This document shows positions 1 to 7,671 of a stretch of 9,846 bases of DNA, piece after piece (positions within the stretch are counted from its first letter, which is position 1; the number at the start of each line of letters is the position of its first letter). The notes beneath the pieces are model-generated. The model saw nothing but the letters and a program-made list of their open reading frames with translations, was not told where the DNA came from and made no database searches. The stretch comes from Dehalococcoidales bacterium. GTDB taxonomy: Bacteria > Chloroflexota > Dehalococcoidia > Dehalococcoidales > UBA2162. The stretch covers positions 1-9,846 of the forward strand of contig JAENIS010000014.1 in the NCBI GenBank assembly GCA_016844285.1, written 5' to 3'. Made by a program: the position numbers and the translations under genes.

Positions 1-1752
1 GTTCAGGGCACGCAACCGAGTATCTTGATGGACATGGGTGGCAGCTATCAGAACATTGGGCAGGGTAGCTTCACCTACACGTTCACGACTGTCTTACCTG
101 AGAATTACGATAGGAAGGCGACCTACCGAGTGGGTGGCGAGGCTTCGCGTGGAGGGGAAGAGCGTTCGGCTAACGACACGTTCGATTTCGTTCCCAGTGG
201 CGGGGCTCTCAAGACCCGCCAGGTTGTCGCCACCGCGAGTTGTAACCAGTGCCACGATCCGCTGGCTTTGCATGGTGGTCTGCGTCAAGACACCAAGCTA
301 TGCGTGGTCTGCCATACATCGCAGAACGTAGACCTGGAGACGGGAAACACGGTAGATTTCAAGGACATGGTGCATAAGATACACCGTGGCAGCCGCCTGC
401 CCAGCGTAGTCGATGGCAAACCATACATCATCAAAGGCTTCACGCCAGACCCTGTCGATTTCTCGACGGTCGTCTGGCCGCAATTCGGCTCAGCTATCGG
501 CGATGTCCGCACCTGCACAACTTGCCATGGCGCCCCTCCGGTAGGGATGAAAGCGGAGGATTATGCCAAAGTGGCACCCAACGCCGATAATTATAAGAAT
601 AAGCCCAGTCGGGCTGCCTGCGGCGCCTGCCATGATAATATTGATTTCGCTACCGGCAAGTCAATCATTAAGGGCAGACGAGACCATCCCGGAGGCCCGC
701 AAGCCAATGACAGTGCCTGTACAGTCTGCCATGTAGCTGACTCCGGAAATGAGTTTGATGCTTCGGTCGTTGGTGCTCATGCCATCCCGATCCGGTCAAA
801 ACAGCTTTCTGGACTGAATGTAGAGATAGTCCGCGTCACCGATACGGGCCCCGGACAAATCCCGACCGTAGTCTTCAGTGCCAAGGATAATGCCGGGAAG
901 ATAATCCCGCTACAGGACTTGGCGTCGGTGGCGTTCAACGTGAAGGGACCTACTACTGACTATCTGGGTCCGATAACGACAGAGAGCGCTGTCCTCAGAA
1001 ATGTAAAGACTGATGCCGGTGGTAATTACCACTACACCCTGACTAGCCCCATCTCAGCCAATGCCACCGGTAGTTATGCCGTAGGTATTGAGGTCGCCCG
1101 GACGGAAACCATCATCGGTAATGCGGGCGTATCAGAGAACGTGAGCGTGAGAAGCTACAACCCGGTAGCTTATGTTCCGGTGACGGACAAAGTGGCTGTC
1201 CCCAGGCGACAGGTAGTGTCGACGGAAAAGTGTAACGTCTGCCATAAGGAGATAGCTTTCCATGGCGGCGGACGGAAGAACACCGCCGAATACTGCCAGC
1301 TTTGTCACAATCCGGCGAATGTGGACGTCCCCAGTCTGGTCCCTGCGAGCTTAGGTGGTCCATTTAAAGTACCACCGCAGTCGATTAACTTCCGCTTCAT
1401 GATTCACCGTATCCATAGCGGCGAGGAACTAACGCGCGACTTCACCATTTACCGCACCCGGGGAGTATTTAACTTCAATGAGGTTCGTTTCCCTGGTGAC
1501 CGGCGCAACTGTGCCAAGTGCCACGTAGGTAACTCTTACCTGTTACCTCTGCCCGAAACTAACGCCAATACTCAGGCTCCTCGCGAGTTTTACTCACCAC
1601 TGGGGCCGGCAGCCTCAGCCTGCTTGGGTTGCCACGATTCCAAGAAAGCGGCAGCTCACTCCGCTACCATGACCTCATCTATCGGTGAAGCTTGTGCTAC
1701 TTGCCACGGACAGGGTCGTGATGTCGCCGTGGAAAAAGTGCACCAGCGCTAA
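1..1752 (+). CDS. Decaheme c-type cytochrome, OmcA/MtrC-like (5' end outside window)
   Basis: Likely extracellular electron-transfer protein with ten covalently bound hemes. The frame is open from base 1, so the start and signal peptide lie upstream; the TTG at 25 has no ribosome binding site and is unlikely to be the true start. Counting from that TTG, CXXCH motifs begin at residues 73, 93, 164, 199, 232, then 403, 424, 496, 533 and 557. This is two five-heme groups separated by a heme-free beta-rich stretch (about 255-395), the known domain II/III/IV order of OmcA/MtrC proteins. Ten further histidines (83, 117, 120, 221, 252, 413, 461, 464, 545, 573) fall five per heme group, enough for bis-His ligation of every heme. 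No cysteine lies in the middle domain, so the disulfide known from Shewanella MtrC/OmcA domain III is absent. The stop is followed 38 bp later by an intrinsic terminator. The family is clear; the electron partner is unknown. Confidence 0.93.
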   Translation, partial: VQGTQPSILMDMGGSYQNIGQGSFTYTFTTVLPENYDRKATYRVGGEASRGGEERSANDTFDFVPSGGALKTRQVVATASCNQCHDPLALHGGLRQDTKLCVVCHTSQNVDLETGNTVDFKDMVHKIHRGSRLPSVVDGKPYIIKGFTPDPVDFSTVVWPQFGSAIGDVRTCTTCHGAPPVGMKAEDYAKVAPNADNYKNKPSRAACGACHDNIDFATGKSIIKGRRDHPGGPQANDSACTVCHVADSGNEFDASVVGAHAIPIRSKQLSGLNVEIVRVTDTGPGQIPTVVFSAKDNAGKIIPLQDLASVAFNVKGPTTDYLGPITTESAVLRNVKTDAGGNYHYTLTSPISANATGSYAVGIEVARTETIIGNAGVSENVSVRSYNPVAYVPVTDKVAVPRRQVVSTEKCNVCHKEIAFHGGGRKNTAEYCQLCHNPANVDVPSLVPASLGGPFKVPPQSINFRFMIHRIHSGEELTRDFTIYRTRGVFNFNEVRFPGDRRNCAKCHVGNSYLLPLPETNANTQAPREFYSPLGPAASACLGCHDSKKAAAHSATMTSSIGEACATCHGQGRDVAVEKVHQR

Positions 1753-1790
1753 ACGAGCGAGGTTGTTTTTGTAGCGGTGGGTTTTCTCAG

Positions 1791-1830
1791 GAAAGGGGGA
1801 GGTGATTTAGACCTCCCCCTTTCTTTTTAT
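1791..1830 (+). terminator. Intrinsic terminator after the first decaheme gene
   Basis: A perfect 13-bp stem (1791-1803 pairing with 1811-1823) encloses a 7-nt loop. A T-rich run follows at 1820-1828. It begins 38 bp after the TAA stop, so the first decaheme gene probably ends its transcript here and the second needs its own promoter. Confidence 0.92.
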
Positions 1831-2139
1831 CGTCGCCATACTGGTGATGTTTGGCTTGAGACTCGCTTGGGGAGTGCTCACCATTCCCGAGGTGCTCGAT
1901 TTCGTTACCCGGTTGGTGCCGATAGCCGGCTATCGAGGTAGATTCTGTCCAAAATCAAGCATAAATACTAGAAACATAGTAGATGAAATACCATATAACC
2001 TTGCATCATTTATAGGGTGTATTACGTATTGTTCAACCGGGGTATGTGTGATAATGTGTAGTGCGAGTTGTGGCAGTCTATTCTAAAATACCTGAAGTGG
2101 TGAGAAATTAGGTTGCCTCAATATCGTAGTGTTAGTACT
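1831..2139. other. Intergenic region between the two decaheme genes
   Basis: About 310 bp without a supported gene. The 5' part (1844 to about 1945) has base composition like coding DNA and could be read as a short peptide, but no ribosome binding site precedes it. The 3' part is AT-richer and must carry the promoter of the downstream cytochrome gene. Candidates are weak: an extended -10 (TG, then GATAAT at 2050-2055) with TTGTTC at 2029-2034, but a spacer of only 15 bp; and TATAAC at 1994-1999 with a poor -35. I cannot choose between them. Confidence 0.5.
1920..1935. repeat. Perfect 16-bp palindrome, possible operator
   Basis: CGATAGCCGGCTATCG reads identically on both strands, and the symmetry stops at both ends. 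It sits about 215 bp upstream of the second decaheme gene, before the AT-rich promoter-like stretch. It could be a binding site for a dimeric regulator or a chance palindrome; nothing else in the window shows the same sequence. Confidence 0.4.
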
Positions 2140-2147
2140 AAGGAGGG
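2140..2147 (+). promoter_or_regulatory. Strong Shine-Dalgarno site for the second decaheme gene
   Basis: AAGGAGGG lies 3 nt before the ATG at 2151. It is a near-perfect anti-16S match and fixes the start, which also gives a well-formed lipoprotein signal peptide. Confidence 0.85.
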
Positions 2148-2150
2148 ACG

Positions 2151-4790
2151 ATGAGCCGGTTGAATAGCAAGGTGGGGTTGTTGTGGTGTGGATTATTCCT
2201 GTTTTCTCTGTTTCTGGTTGTTTTCATGGTAGCCTGCACTGGTTCCCAGGGACTTCAGGGACCGGCAGGGTCTCAGGGACCGGCAGGACCCCCCGGGCCA
2301 TTAGCGCAAGGAGCTGAACGGGAGCTTAAGGCGACCCTGACGGTATCCAAGCCGGCTAATGGGACTCATTTTGTCGCTGGCGAGAAGGCGGTAGTCGCCA
2401 TTACTCTTGAGGACCAAGTTGGTAAAGCGCTAACCAAAGAAGAGCTTTCTACCTTAGCACTTTATATGTATGGGCCACAGGAAACGACTCAGACTGTAAG
2501 CGCGGTGAAGCTGCTTAACGCTACGAATGACCGCTCTAAGACACCCCACCATTATATCGATTTGCTTAAAAGTGATGGCGTGCAGATGAAAGGGAATGTT
2601 CTGGAATATGCCCTACAGTCGGTCACTGACGAGGAGCCAGGCACTTACATTGTGGCTTTACGGACTGAGCTGAAAGGTAATCCAGCAAGCCAGAAGTTTC
2701 TAATCTATAGCGTCCAAATTGGAACAGCCACGGTTGAAAAACAGATAGTAGAAAAGGAGAAATGTGCTTCTTGCCATCTCGGGGCGGACAACGGTCAATT
2801 CTACTTCCATCATGTTGACCCGGGGCGGAGTCCATACGGCAGTCCATCTATTGACTCAGTGCCGGTATTGACGTGCAAGGCTTGTCATAACAATGATGGA
2901 TACGCGGCTTATGTTTCCCCAGCCGATGGCAATACCAGAGTGCCAGACGCGATTGTGATTCGTGCGCATGGTGTCCACATGGGCGAGCACTTGAGTAATC
3001 CTCTGAATACAGACCGGAAGACCGGCGTCTTCAAAAACTATCTCGGTGTTCTCTTCCCAAACAACGTCAAGAACTGTACCTCCTGCCATGTCGATGACCG
3101 CTGGAAGACCAAACCTTCACAGCTAGCCTGCGGCGCTTGCCATGACAATGTCTGGTTCGGTGACAAAGCCAGTATGCCCAAGACGGCAGTGGCCCACGAA
3201 GGTGGCGCCCAGGCCAACGATTCAGGTTGTGCCGTCTGCCACACTCCTGATACTGGCGGGCTCAAACCTATTGCCGAAGCACACAAGGTCGAGCAGTTAA
3301 TGAATAAAATTGATGTCTCGTTGACGCCTTCCCGCAATGGTAAGTTCTATGTCACTGGCGAGACTCCGATGGTTACCCTGGTTATCAGGGACGATAAGGG
3401 TCAGCCCATTAACCACACCCTGGTCAGCGAAACTACCTTCTCCGCCGCCAACTTCTATGTCTACGGGCCTCGTTTGAATTCAGTTCCGGTGCTGACCAAT
3501 ACGGCTAAGAACGCTAACTCCAAAGCACGTGCTTCAGTCACCAGCTCGATACCGGCCACCCCGCAAACTCCCGGTGATAATGCCACTAGAGGGTGGACAT
3601 TCGCTGCCGGCGATACCTTCAAAATTGCCATCCACGGCGGCCCGGTACAGGAAATAGCGGCTCCTGCCGGTGCACAGACGACGGCGCAGGTCGTCGCCTG
3701 GCTGTCATCTAACCTGAAGGACGTCAGAGTTACCTCCAATGCTGCCGGTAATATTAATCTCCTGAGTAACATCCTGGGTGACAAATCCAGGTTCGAGATA
3801 TACAATAGCTCCGTCACCACCAAGATGGGCTGGAAGGCGGCGGGGCGTCCTATCACCAGGGAGGGTAAAGTTGTCGGTAATACGGCCGGCGTGACCATGG
3901 AGCCTTACGTGATTATCGGGAACGTTTCCACCGCTGCTATCGATATGAGGCCTCGCACCGACCCGCTTGTCTTCACTGACCCGGACGTTGTCCGTAGCGT
4001 TAATAACATCACCTACCAGCTGGATAGTGTTTCCGGCCTGCAGCCGGGCACTTATATGATTTACTCTTATACTGTCCCGAATGGCATTGTCGCAGGGACG
4101 TTGGCTAATCCCGGACCAGGTGGTACGCCAAACGCCGCTGCTAAGGCGCTGAATCTCAGTCGTGTAGGCATGGGTTTCATGACCTTCCAGGTGGGTACGG
4201 AAACGCCTGACAAGAAAGTGGCCACCAACTGCACCAACTGCCACGGCAGCAACATCTGGCATCTTGATGAAGGCCCGATACACCAGCAGCCTTTCGATAC
4301 CGACTACTGTAAGGCCTGCCACGATTACAACCGTTCCGGTACTGGCGAACTGGGACCAACATTGGGCGGCACCTCGACCAGTGGCTTTATGGGATACGGC
4401 GCCAAACCTCTCTCCGCTAGACTGCATGGCGTGCACCGTGGTATTTACCTCGAACATTCGGAGTATATCTACGCTGGTAACCCGGACGCCTTCAGCGAGG
4501 TTATTTTCCCGCAGGATATCAGGAACTGCACCAAGTGCCACAGTGCTGATACCACGGGGACCTGGAAGACAGAGCCTTCAAGGCTGGCCTGTATGGCCTG
4601 CCATGACAGCAACAAAGCCAATGCTCATGCCATACTTATGACGCAAAACCCGACTCCATCCGACCCGTGGAATAAGGATAGAGTAGAAACTTGCACGACT
4701 TGTCACGGCGCCGGTAAGGAGTTTTCAGTGGACAAGGTACACAACATCTCGAATCCTTACCAGCCACCGTATCCGAGAGAAGCGGAATAG
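2151..4790 (+). CDS. Decaheme c-type cytochrome lipoprotein, OmcA/MtrC-like, with collagen-like N-terminal tract
   Basis: An 879-residue predicted surface electron-transfer lipoprotein. Residues 1-28 are a hydrophobic signal peptide ending in a lipobox (M-V-A-C, lipidated Cys29). Seven Gly-X-Y triplets follow at 31-51, partly encoded by a 15-bp repeat (TCAGGGACCGGCAGG at 2255 and 2273, 18-bp period). A beta-rich domain spans about 58-200. CXXCH motifs begin at 205, 242, 309, 327 and 360, then 694, 720, 793, 814 and 848: a five-plus-five arrangement. Extra histidines (for example 220, 221, 273, 276, 280, 349, 378; 704, 711, 759, 762, 769, 826, 864) can serve as distal heme ligands. The 330-residue interval between heme groups is about twice that of the upstream paralogue and has no cysteine. 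Shared signatures with that paralogue, such as A-C-G-A-C-H-D-N and Q-A-N-D-S-x-C-x-V-C-H, indicate tandem duplication. No porin or MtrA-like partner is present in the window. Confidence 0.95.
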   Translation: MSRLNSKVGLLWCGLFLFSLFLVVFMVACTGSQGLQGPAGSQGPAGPPGPLAQGAERELKATLTVSKPANGTHFVAGEKAVVAITLEDQVGKALTKEELSTLALYMYGPQETTQTVSAVKLLNATNDRSKTPHHYIDLLKSDGVQMKGNVLEYALQSVTDEEPGTYIVALRTELKGNPASQKFLIYSVQIGTATVEKQIVEKEKCASCHLGADNGQFYFHHVDPGRSPYGSPSIDSVPVLTCKACHNNDGYAAYVSPADGNTRVPDAIVIRAHGVHMGEHLSNPLNTDRKTGVFKNYLGVLFPNNVKNCTSCHVDDRWKTKPSQLACGACHDNVWFGDKASMPKTAVAHEGGAQANDSGCAVCHTPDTGGLKPIAEAHKVEQLMNKIDVSLTPSRNGKFYVTGETPMVTLVIRDDKGQPINHTLVSETTFSAANFYVYGPRLNSVPVLTNTAKNANSKARASVTSSIPATPQTPGDNATRGWTFAAGDTFKIAIHGGPVQEIAAPAGAQTTAQVVAWLSSNLKDVRVTSNAAGNINLLSNILGDKSRFEIYNSSVTTKMGWKAAGRPITREGKVVGNTAGVTMEPYVIIGNVSTAAIDMRPRTDPLVFTDPDVVRSVNNITYQLDSVSGLQPGTYMIYSYTVPNGIVAGTLANPGPGGTPNAAAKALNLSRVGMGFMTFQVGTETPDKKVATNCTNCHGSNIWHLDEGPIHQQPFDTDYCKACHDYNRSGTGELGPTLGGTSTSGFMGYGAKPLSARLHGVHRGIYLEHSEYIYAGNPDAFSEVIFPQDIRNCTKCHSADTTGTWKTEPSRLACMACHDSNKANAHAILMTQNPTPSDPWNKDRVETCTTCHGAGKEFSVDKVHNISNPYQPPYPREAE

Positions 4791-4811
4791 TAGCTATATA
4801 GTAGTTTGTCA

Positions 4812-4859
4812 ATAAAGCAGAAGAGTCCTTCCTGTACAGGAAGGACTCTTCTGCTTTAT
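4812..4859. terminator. 48-bp perfect palindrome, probable bidirectional terminator
   Basis: Two 24-nt arms (4812-4835 and 4836-4859) are exact reverse complements with no spacer, starting 21 bp after the stop of the decaheme lipoprotein gene. As RNA it would form a very stable hairpin. Each outer end carries only a short A/T run (TTTAT on the + strand), so the U-tract is weak for a classical intrinsic terminator. It may instead protect the transcript 3' end. Termination is favoured because a new promoter begins about 60 bp downstream. Confidence 0.75.
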
Positions 4860-4916
4860 CATTGCTTAACAATCCCGCAGAAGAAGGGGATAAAAGGACG
4901 AGGTTAATAAACAATA

Positions 4917-4945
4917 TTGACTTCTTAAGGCGCATAGGATATACT
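4917..4945 (+). promoter_or_regulatory. Sigma-70-type promoter for cooC-fhs
   Basis: A -35 of TTGACT (4917-4922) and a -10 of TATACT (4940-4945) are separated by exactly 17 bp. Each hexamer matches the consensus at five of six positions. Transcription would start near 4951-4953, giving a leader of about 86 nt before cooC. It is the best promoter match in the window and falls where one is expected, after the palindrome that closes the cytochrome module. Confidence 0.72.
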
Positions 4946-4975
4946 ATCCAGGGTAAGCAACGGGTAACCAGATTT

Positions 4976-5017
4976 ATTAAGGCTGAGTGCTTTCCCCTTG
5001 GAAGTCTCAGCTTTAAT
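4976..5017 (+). promoter_or_regulatory. Leader hairpin upstream of cooC, possible attenuator
   Basis: ATTAAGGCTGAG (4976-4987) pairs with CTCAGCTTTAAT (5006-5017) over 12 positions, one of them a G-U pair. A short inner stem (4990-4994 with 5000-5004) can extend it. It ends 20 nt before the cooC ATG and is followed by a short A/T stretch. It lies inside the leader predicted from the promoter at 4917-4945. It could act as an attenuator, protein-binding site or stability element; it resembles no riboswitch class I can recall. Confidence 0.45.
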
Positions 5018-5037
5018 TATGCCAAAACAAGGTTGCG

Positions 5038-5805
5038 ATGAAGATTGGTATCAGTGGAAAGGGCGGAGTCGGCAAGACTCTACTGGCGTCACTTCTTTCC
5101 AGGATATTTATTGAATCGGGCTACTCGGTACTGGCCATCGATGCCGACTCTAATTCTACATTAGCGGCCACTCTCGGCTTTCCCAAAGCCGATGAAATTA
5201 CTCCCATCTCTGAGATGAAGGAGCTTGCGGCGGAAAGAACCGGAGCACGTCCCGGCCAAAGTGATGTTTATTTCAAGTTGAACCCCAGAGTGGATGATAT
5301 ACCGGAGAAATACTGGCGCCAGCATAATGGGGTCAAGCTGATGGTGATGGGGCAAATCAAGCGGGGTGGTAGTGGCTGCTATTGCTCGGAGAACGTTCTA
5401 TTGCAGGCCCTTGTTAATCATCTCCTTCTGGAAAGGAATGAGGTGATTATCCTCGATATGGAGGCGGGTATAGAACATCTGGGGCGGGCCACTGCACGGG
5501 CGGTAGACAAGCTGATTGTGGTAGTTGAACCAAGCCGACGCAGTATTGAAACCGCTCATCGCATCAAAAAGCTAGCTCATGATATTGGCCTGAACAACGT
5601 GGCCGTGGTCGGTAATAAAATTCGAAGTCAGGCAGAGAAGGAGTTTCTCCTTACCGGCCTGGTCGGTTTTGAATTTCTTGGTTTCATTCCCTATGATTCG
5701 GCGGTAACCGAAGCGGACATGGCTAATCTTTCCCTTCTTGATTCCAGTCCGCAGATTGTAGCTGCGGTGAGAAATATCTATCAGTCTTTAATATCCGGCA
5801 CTTAA
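5038..5805 (+). CDS. cooC: CooC/AcsF-type nickel-insertion ATPase for CO dehydrogenase/acetyl-CoA synthase
   Basis: A 255-residue cytoplasmic MinD/SIMIBI-class P-loop ATPase. In this family ATP-dependent dimerisation drives nickel loading into CODH (CooC) or the ACS A-cluster (AcsF). The deviant Walker A motif G-K-G-G-V-G-K-T lies at residues 7-14 and includes the signature lysine at 8. A switch-I-like D-A-D-S-N stretch begins at 35, and the Walker B segment V-I-I-L-D-M-E-A-G-I-E-H ends in the 140s. A C-Y-C motif at Cys114/Cys116 corresponds to the metal-binding Cys-X-Cys of the CooC dimer interface and separates it from MinD, ParA and NifH. The ATG at 5038 places the P-loop at the usual distance from the N-terminus, though the Shine-Dalgarno is weak (AAGG, 5029-5032). 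The gene lies 32 bp upstream of fhs in the same direction, probably one operon. Whether it serves CODH or ACS cannot be told from sequence alone. Confidence 0.92.
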   Translation: MKIGISGKGGVGKTLLASLLSRIFIESGYSVLAIDADSNSTLAATLGFPKADEITPISEMKELAAERTGARPGQSDVYFKLNPRVDDIPEKYWRQHNGVKLMVMGQIKRGGSGCYCSENVLLQALVNHLLLERNEVIILDMEAGIEHLGRATARAVDKLIVVVEPSRRSIETAHRIKKLAHDIGLNNVAVVGNKIRSQAEKEFLLTGLVGFEFLGFIPYDSAVTEADMANLSLLDSSPQIVAAVRNIYQSLISGT

Positions 5806-5825
5806 GAACTTGAATAAAATTAGAT

Positions 5826-5833
5826 GGAGGAGG
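5826..5833 (+). promoter_or_regulatory. Strong Shine-Dalgarno site for fhs
   Basis: GGAGGAGG lies 4 nt before the ATG at 5838. It is much stronger than the site before cooC, suggesting higher translation of fhs from a shared transcript. Confidence 0.85.
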
Positions 5834-5837
5834 TTTA

Positions 5838-7610
5838 ATGGCTTACGACGTATCAAAAATGGCTGACTGGCAGATTGCTGATGCGGCAGAAGAGAAGATG
5901 CCGACACCTGAGGAATGGCGGGTCAAACTGGGTCTGAAGAAGGATGAGGTACTGGCTTACGGGAAAGTAGCCAAGCTCGATTTCCTGAAGATAATGGACC
6001 GTCTGAAGAGCCGGCCCGACGGTAAATATATTGAAGTGACCGCAGTCACCCCAACGCCTTTAGGCGAAGGCAAAACAACGACCACGATGGGCCTTATCGA
6101 GGGTCTGGGCAAACAGGGACTGAATGTCGGTGGTTGTATACGCCAGCCTTCAGGCGGCCCGACGATGAATGTCAAGGGTACTGCTGCCGGTGGTGGTAAT
6201 GCCATACTTATCCCCCACAGCGAGTTTTCGATGGGTCTTACCGGTGATATTAATGACATCATGAATGCCCATAACCTGGCGATGGTGGCACTGACGGCGA
6301 GGATGCAGCACGAGCGTAACTATGACGATGCCCAGCTGGCCAAGTTCAGCCGGATGCGCCGCTTGGATGTCGACCCCAACCGGGTCGAGATGGGCTGGGT
6401 GATGGACTTCTGTGCCCAGAGTCTGCGTAACATCATCATCGGTGTCGGTGGGCGTATGGAAGGCTTCATGATGCAGTCCAGGTTCGCCATTGCCGTTAGC
6501 TCCGAGCTGATGGCGATGCTATCTATCGTCAAGGACCTGGCTGACCTGCGGGAAAGAATGAATAATATTACCGTCGCCTATGATAAAAAGGGTAAGCCGA
6601 TCACTACCGGAGACCTGGAGGTAGCCGGCGCCATGACAGCCTGGATGCGTAATACCATTAACCCCACCTTATGTTGTACTGCCGAGTACCAGCCCTGCAT
6701 GGTACACGCCGGGCCTTTTGCCAACATTGCCGTAGGGCAATCATCCATTATTGCTGACCGTCTTGGTCTGAAGATGTTTGACTATCATGTTACTGAGAGT
6801 GGCTTTGCCGCTGATATCGGCTTTGAGAAATTCTGGAATGTAAAGTGCCGCTACAGTGGTCTTAAACCGAATGTGTCCGTGCTCGTCGCCACCGTCCGCT
6901 CATTGAAGATGCATGGTGGTGGCCCCCGGGTAGTACCGGGTGTAGCCCTGCCTGATGCCTATAAGAAAGCAGCTCCGGAGCTGGTTGAGAAGGGTTGTGC
7001 CAACCTGGTGCACCACATCAGTATCATCAGGGCGGCCGGCATCAACCCGGTGGTCTGTGTGAATCGGTTCCCCACCGATACCGAGGAGGAGATTGCCATC
7101 GTTCGTAAGGCCGCCGAGGCCGCTGGCGCCCGCTGCGCCGTATCGACTCATTTCAGTAATGGTGGCGCCGGTGCCGGGGAACTGGCTGATGCCGTCAAGG
7201 CAGCTTGCAATGAGAAGAACGATTTTAAGTTCCTCTATCCCAATGAGATGAAATTGAGAGAGCGGGTGAGCAAGGTAGCCAAGGTGGTCTATGGAGCCAG
7301 TGGCGTCTCCTGGAGTGCGGAAGCGGAAGCTAAGGCGAAGGCTTTTGAGGCTGACCCGAAGTATGATGAGTATGCCACGATGATGGTTAAGACTCATCTA
7401 TCGCTCAGCCATGACCCGACCCTGAAGGGTACGCCTAAGGGCTGGACATTGCCCATTCGTGATATCTTAATCTATTCAGGAGCCAAATTCCTCTGTCCGA
7501 TGGCCGGCACCATCAGTCTGATGCCGGGAACCGGTTCCGACCCGGCCTTCAGGAAGGTTGATGTTGATGTCAAAACGGGTAAGGTCAAAGGGCTTCATGA
7601 GGTAGATTAG
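5838..7610 (+). CDS. fhs: Formate-tetrahydrofolate ligase (10-formyl-THF synthetase)
   Basis: Catalyses ATP + formate + tetrahydrofolate to 10-formyl-THF + ADP + Pi, the formate-activating step of the Wood-Ljungdahl methyl branch. The 590 residues show the P-loop T-P-L-G-E-G-K-T (73-80), the T-G-D-I-N segment after a Gly-rich loop (about 117-139), the G-P-F-A-N-I-A block (292-298), K-C-R-Y-S-G-L-K-P (336-344) with [11 protein letters not shown] after it, and F-P-T-D-T-E (411-416). It is about 30 residues longer than the Moorella-type enzyme, partly through a loop after K-M-H-G-G that I recall from other anaerobe homologues. Some usually conserved positions differ: the common H-G-G-P-F-A-N-I-A-H-G block reads [11 protein letters not shown], and a Phe (439) occupies the position where, by recalled alignment, the Moorella enzyme has a folate-stacking Trp. 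Identity is secure and the frame is intact. It is probably cotranscribed with cooC. Confidence 0.96.
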   Translation: MAYDVSKMADWQIADAAEEKMPTPEEWRVKLGLKKDEVLAYGKVAKLDFLKIMDRLKSRPDGKYIEVTAVTPTPLGEGKTTTTMGLIEGLGKQGLNVGGCIRQPSGGPTMNVKGTAAGGGNAILIPHSEFSMGLTGDINDIMNAHNLAMVALTARMQHERNYDDAQLAKFSRMRRLDVDPNRVEMGWVMDFCAQSLRNIIIGVGGRMEGFMMQSRFAIAVSSELMAMLSIVKDLADLRERMNNITVAYDKKGKPITTGDLEVAGAMTAWMRNTINPTLCCTAEYQPCMVHAGPFANIAVGQSSIIADRLGLKMFDYHVTESGFAADIGFEKFWNVKCRYSGLKPNVSVLVATVRSLKMHGGGPRVVPGVALPDAYKKAAPELVEKGCANLVHHISIIRAAGINPVVCVNRFPTDTEEEIAIVRKAAEAAGARCAVSTHFSNGGAGAGELADAVKAACNEKNDFKFLYPNEMKLRERVSKVAKVVYGASGVSWSAEAEAKAKAFEADPKYDEYATMMVKTHLSLSHDPTLKGTPKGWTLPIRDILIYSGAKFLCPMAGTISLMPGTGSDPAFRKVDVDVKTGKVKGLHEVD

Positions 7611-7671
7611 CGGCGGGCTAGAATGGTCGGTAGAAGGTTCCATGCGGTTTTGGTTGCTGTAGTGCAATAGT

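Noticed and set aside
25..30. TTG at 25 or ATG at 28 as the true start of the first decaheme gene
   Set aside because: The frame is open to base 1, no Shine-Dalgarno precedes these codons, and a secreted cytochrome needs a signal peptide, so the start must lie upstream of the window.
3705..4541. Long minus-strand open frame (278 codons) inside the second decaheme gene
   Set aside because: It lies antisense to a clear ten-heme protein, has no recognisable domain or ribosome binding site, and is explained by the composition of the + strand gene.
4264..4641. Plus-strand open frame of 125 codons overlapping the last heme domain
   Set aside because: Out-of-frame shadow of the decaheme coding sequence; the CXXCH-bearing frame is the real one.
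4951..5037. Possible tetrahydrofolate or cobalamin riboswitch in the cooC leader
   Set aside because: The leader is short and lacks the conserved cores I recall for those classes; only one hairpin and a small direct repeat are visible.
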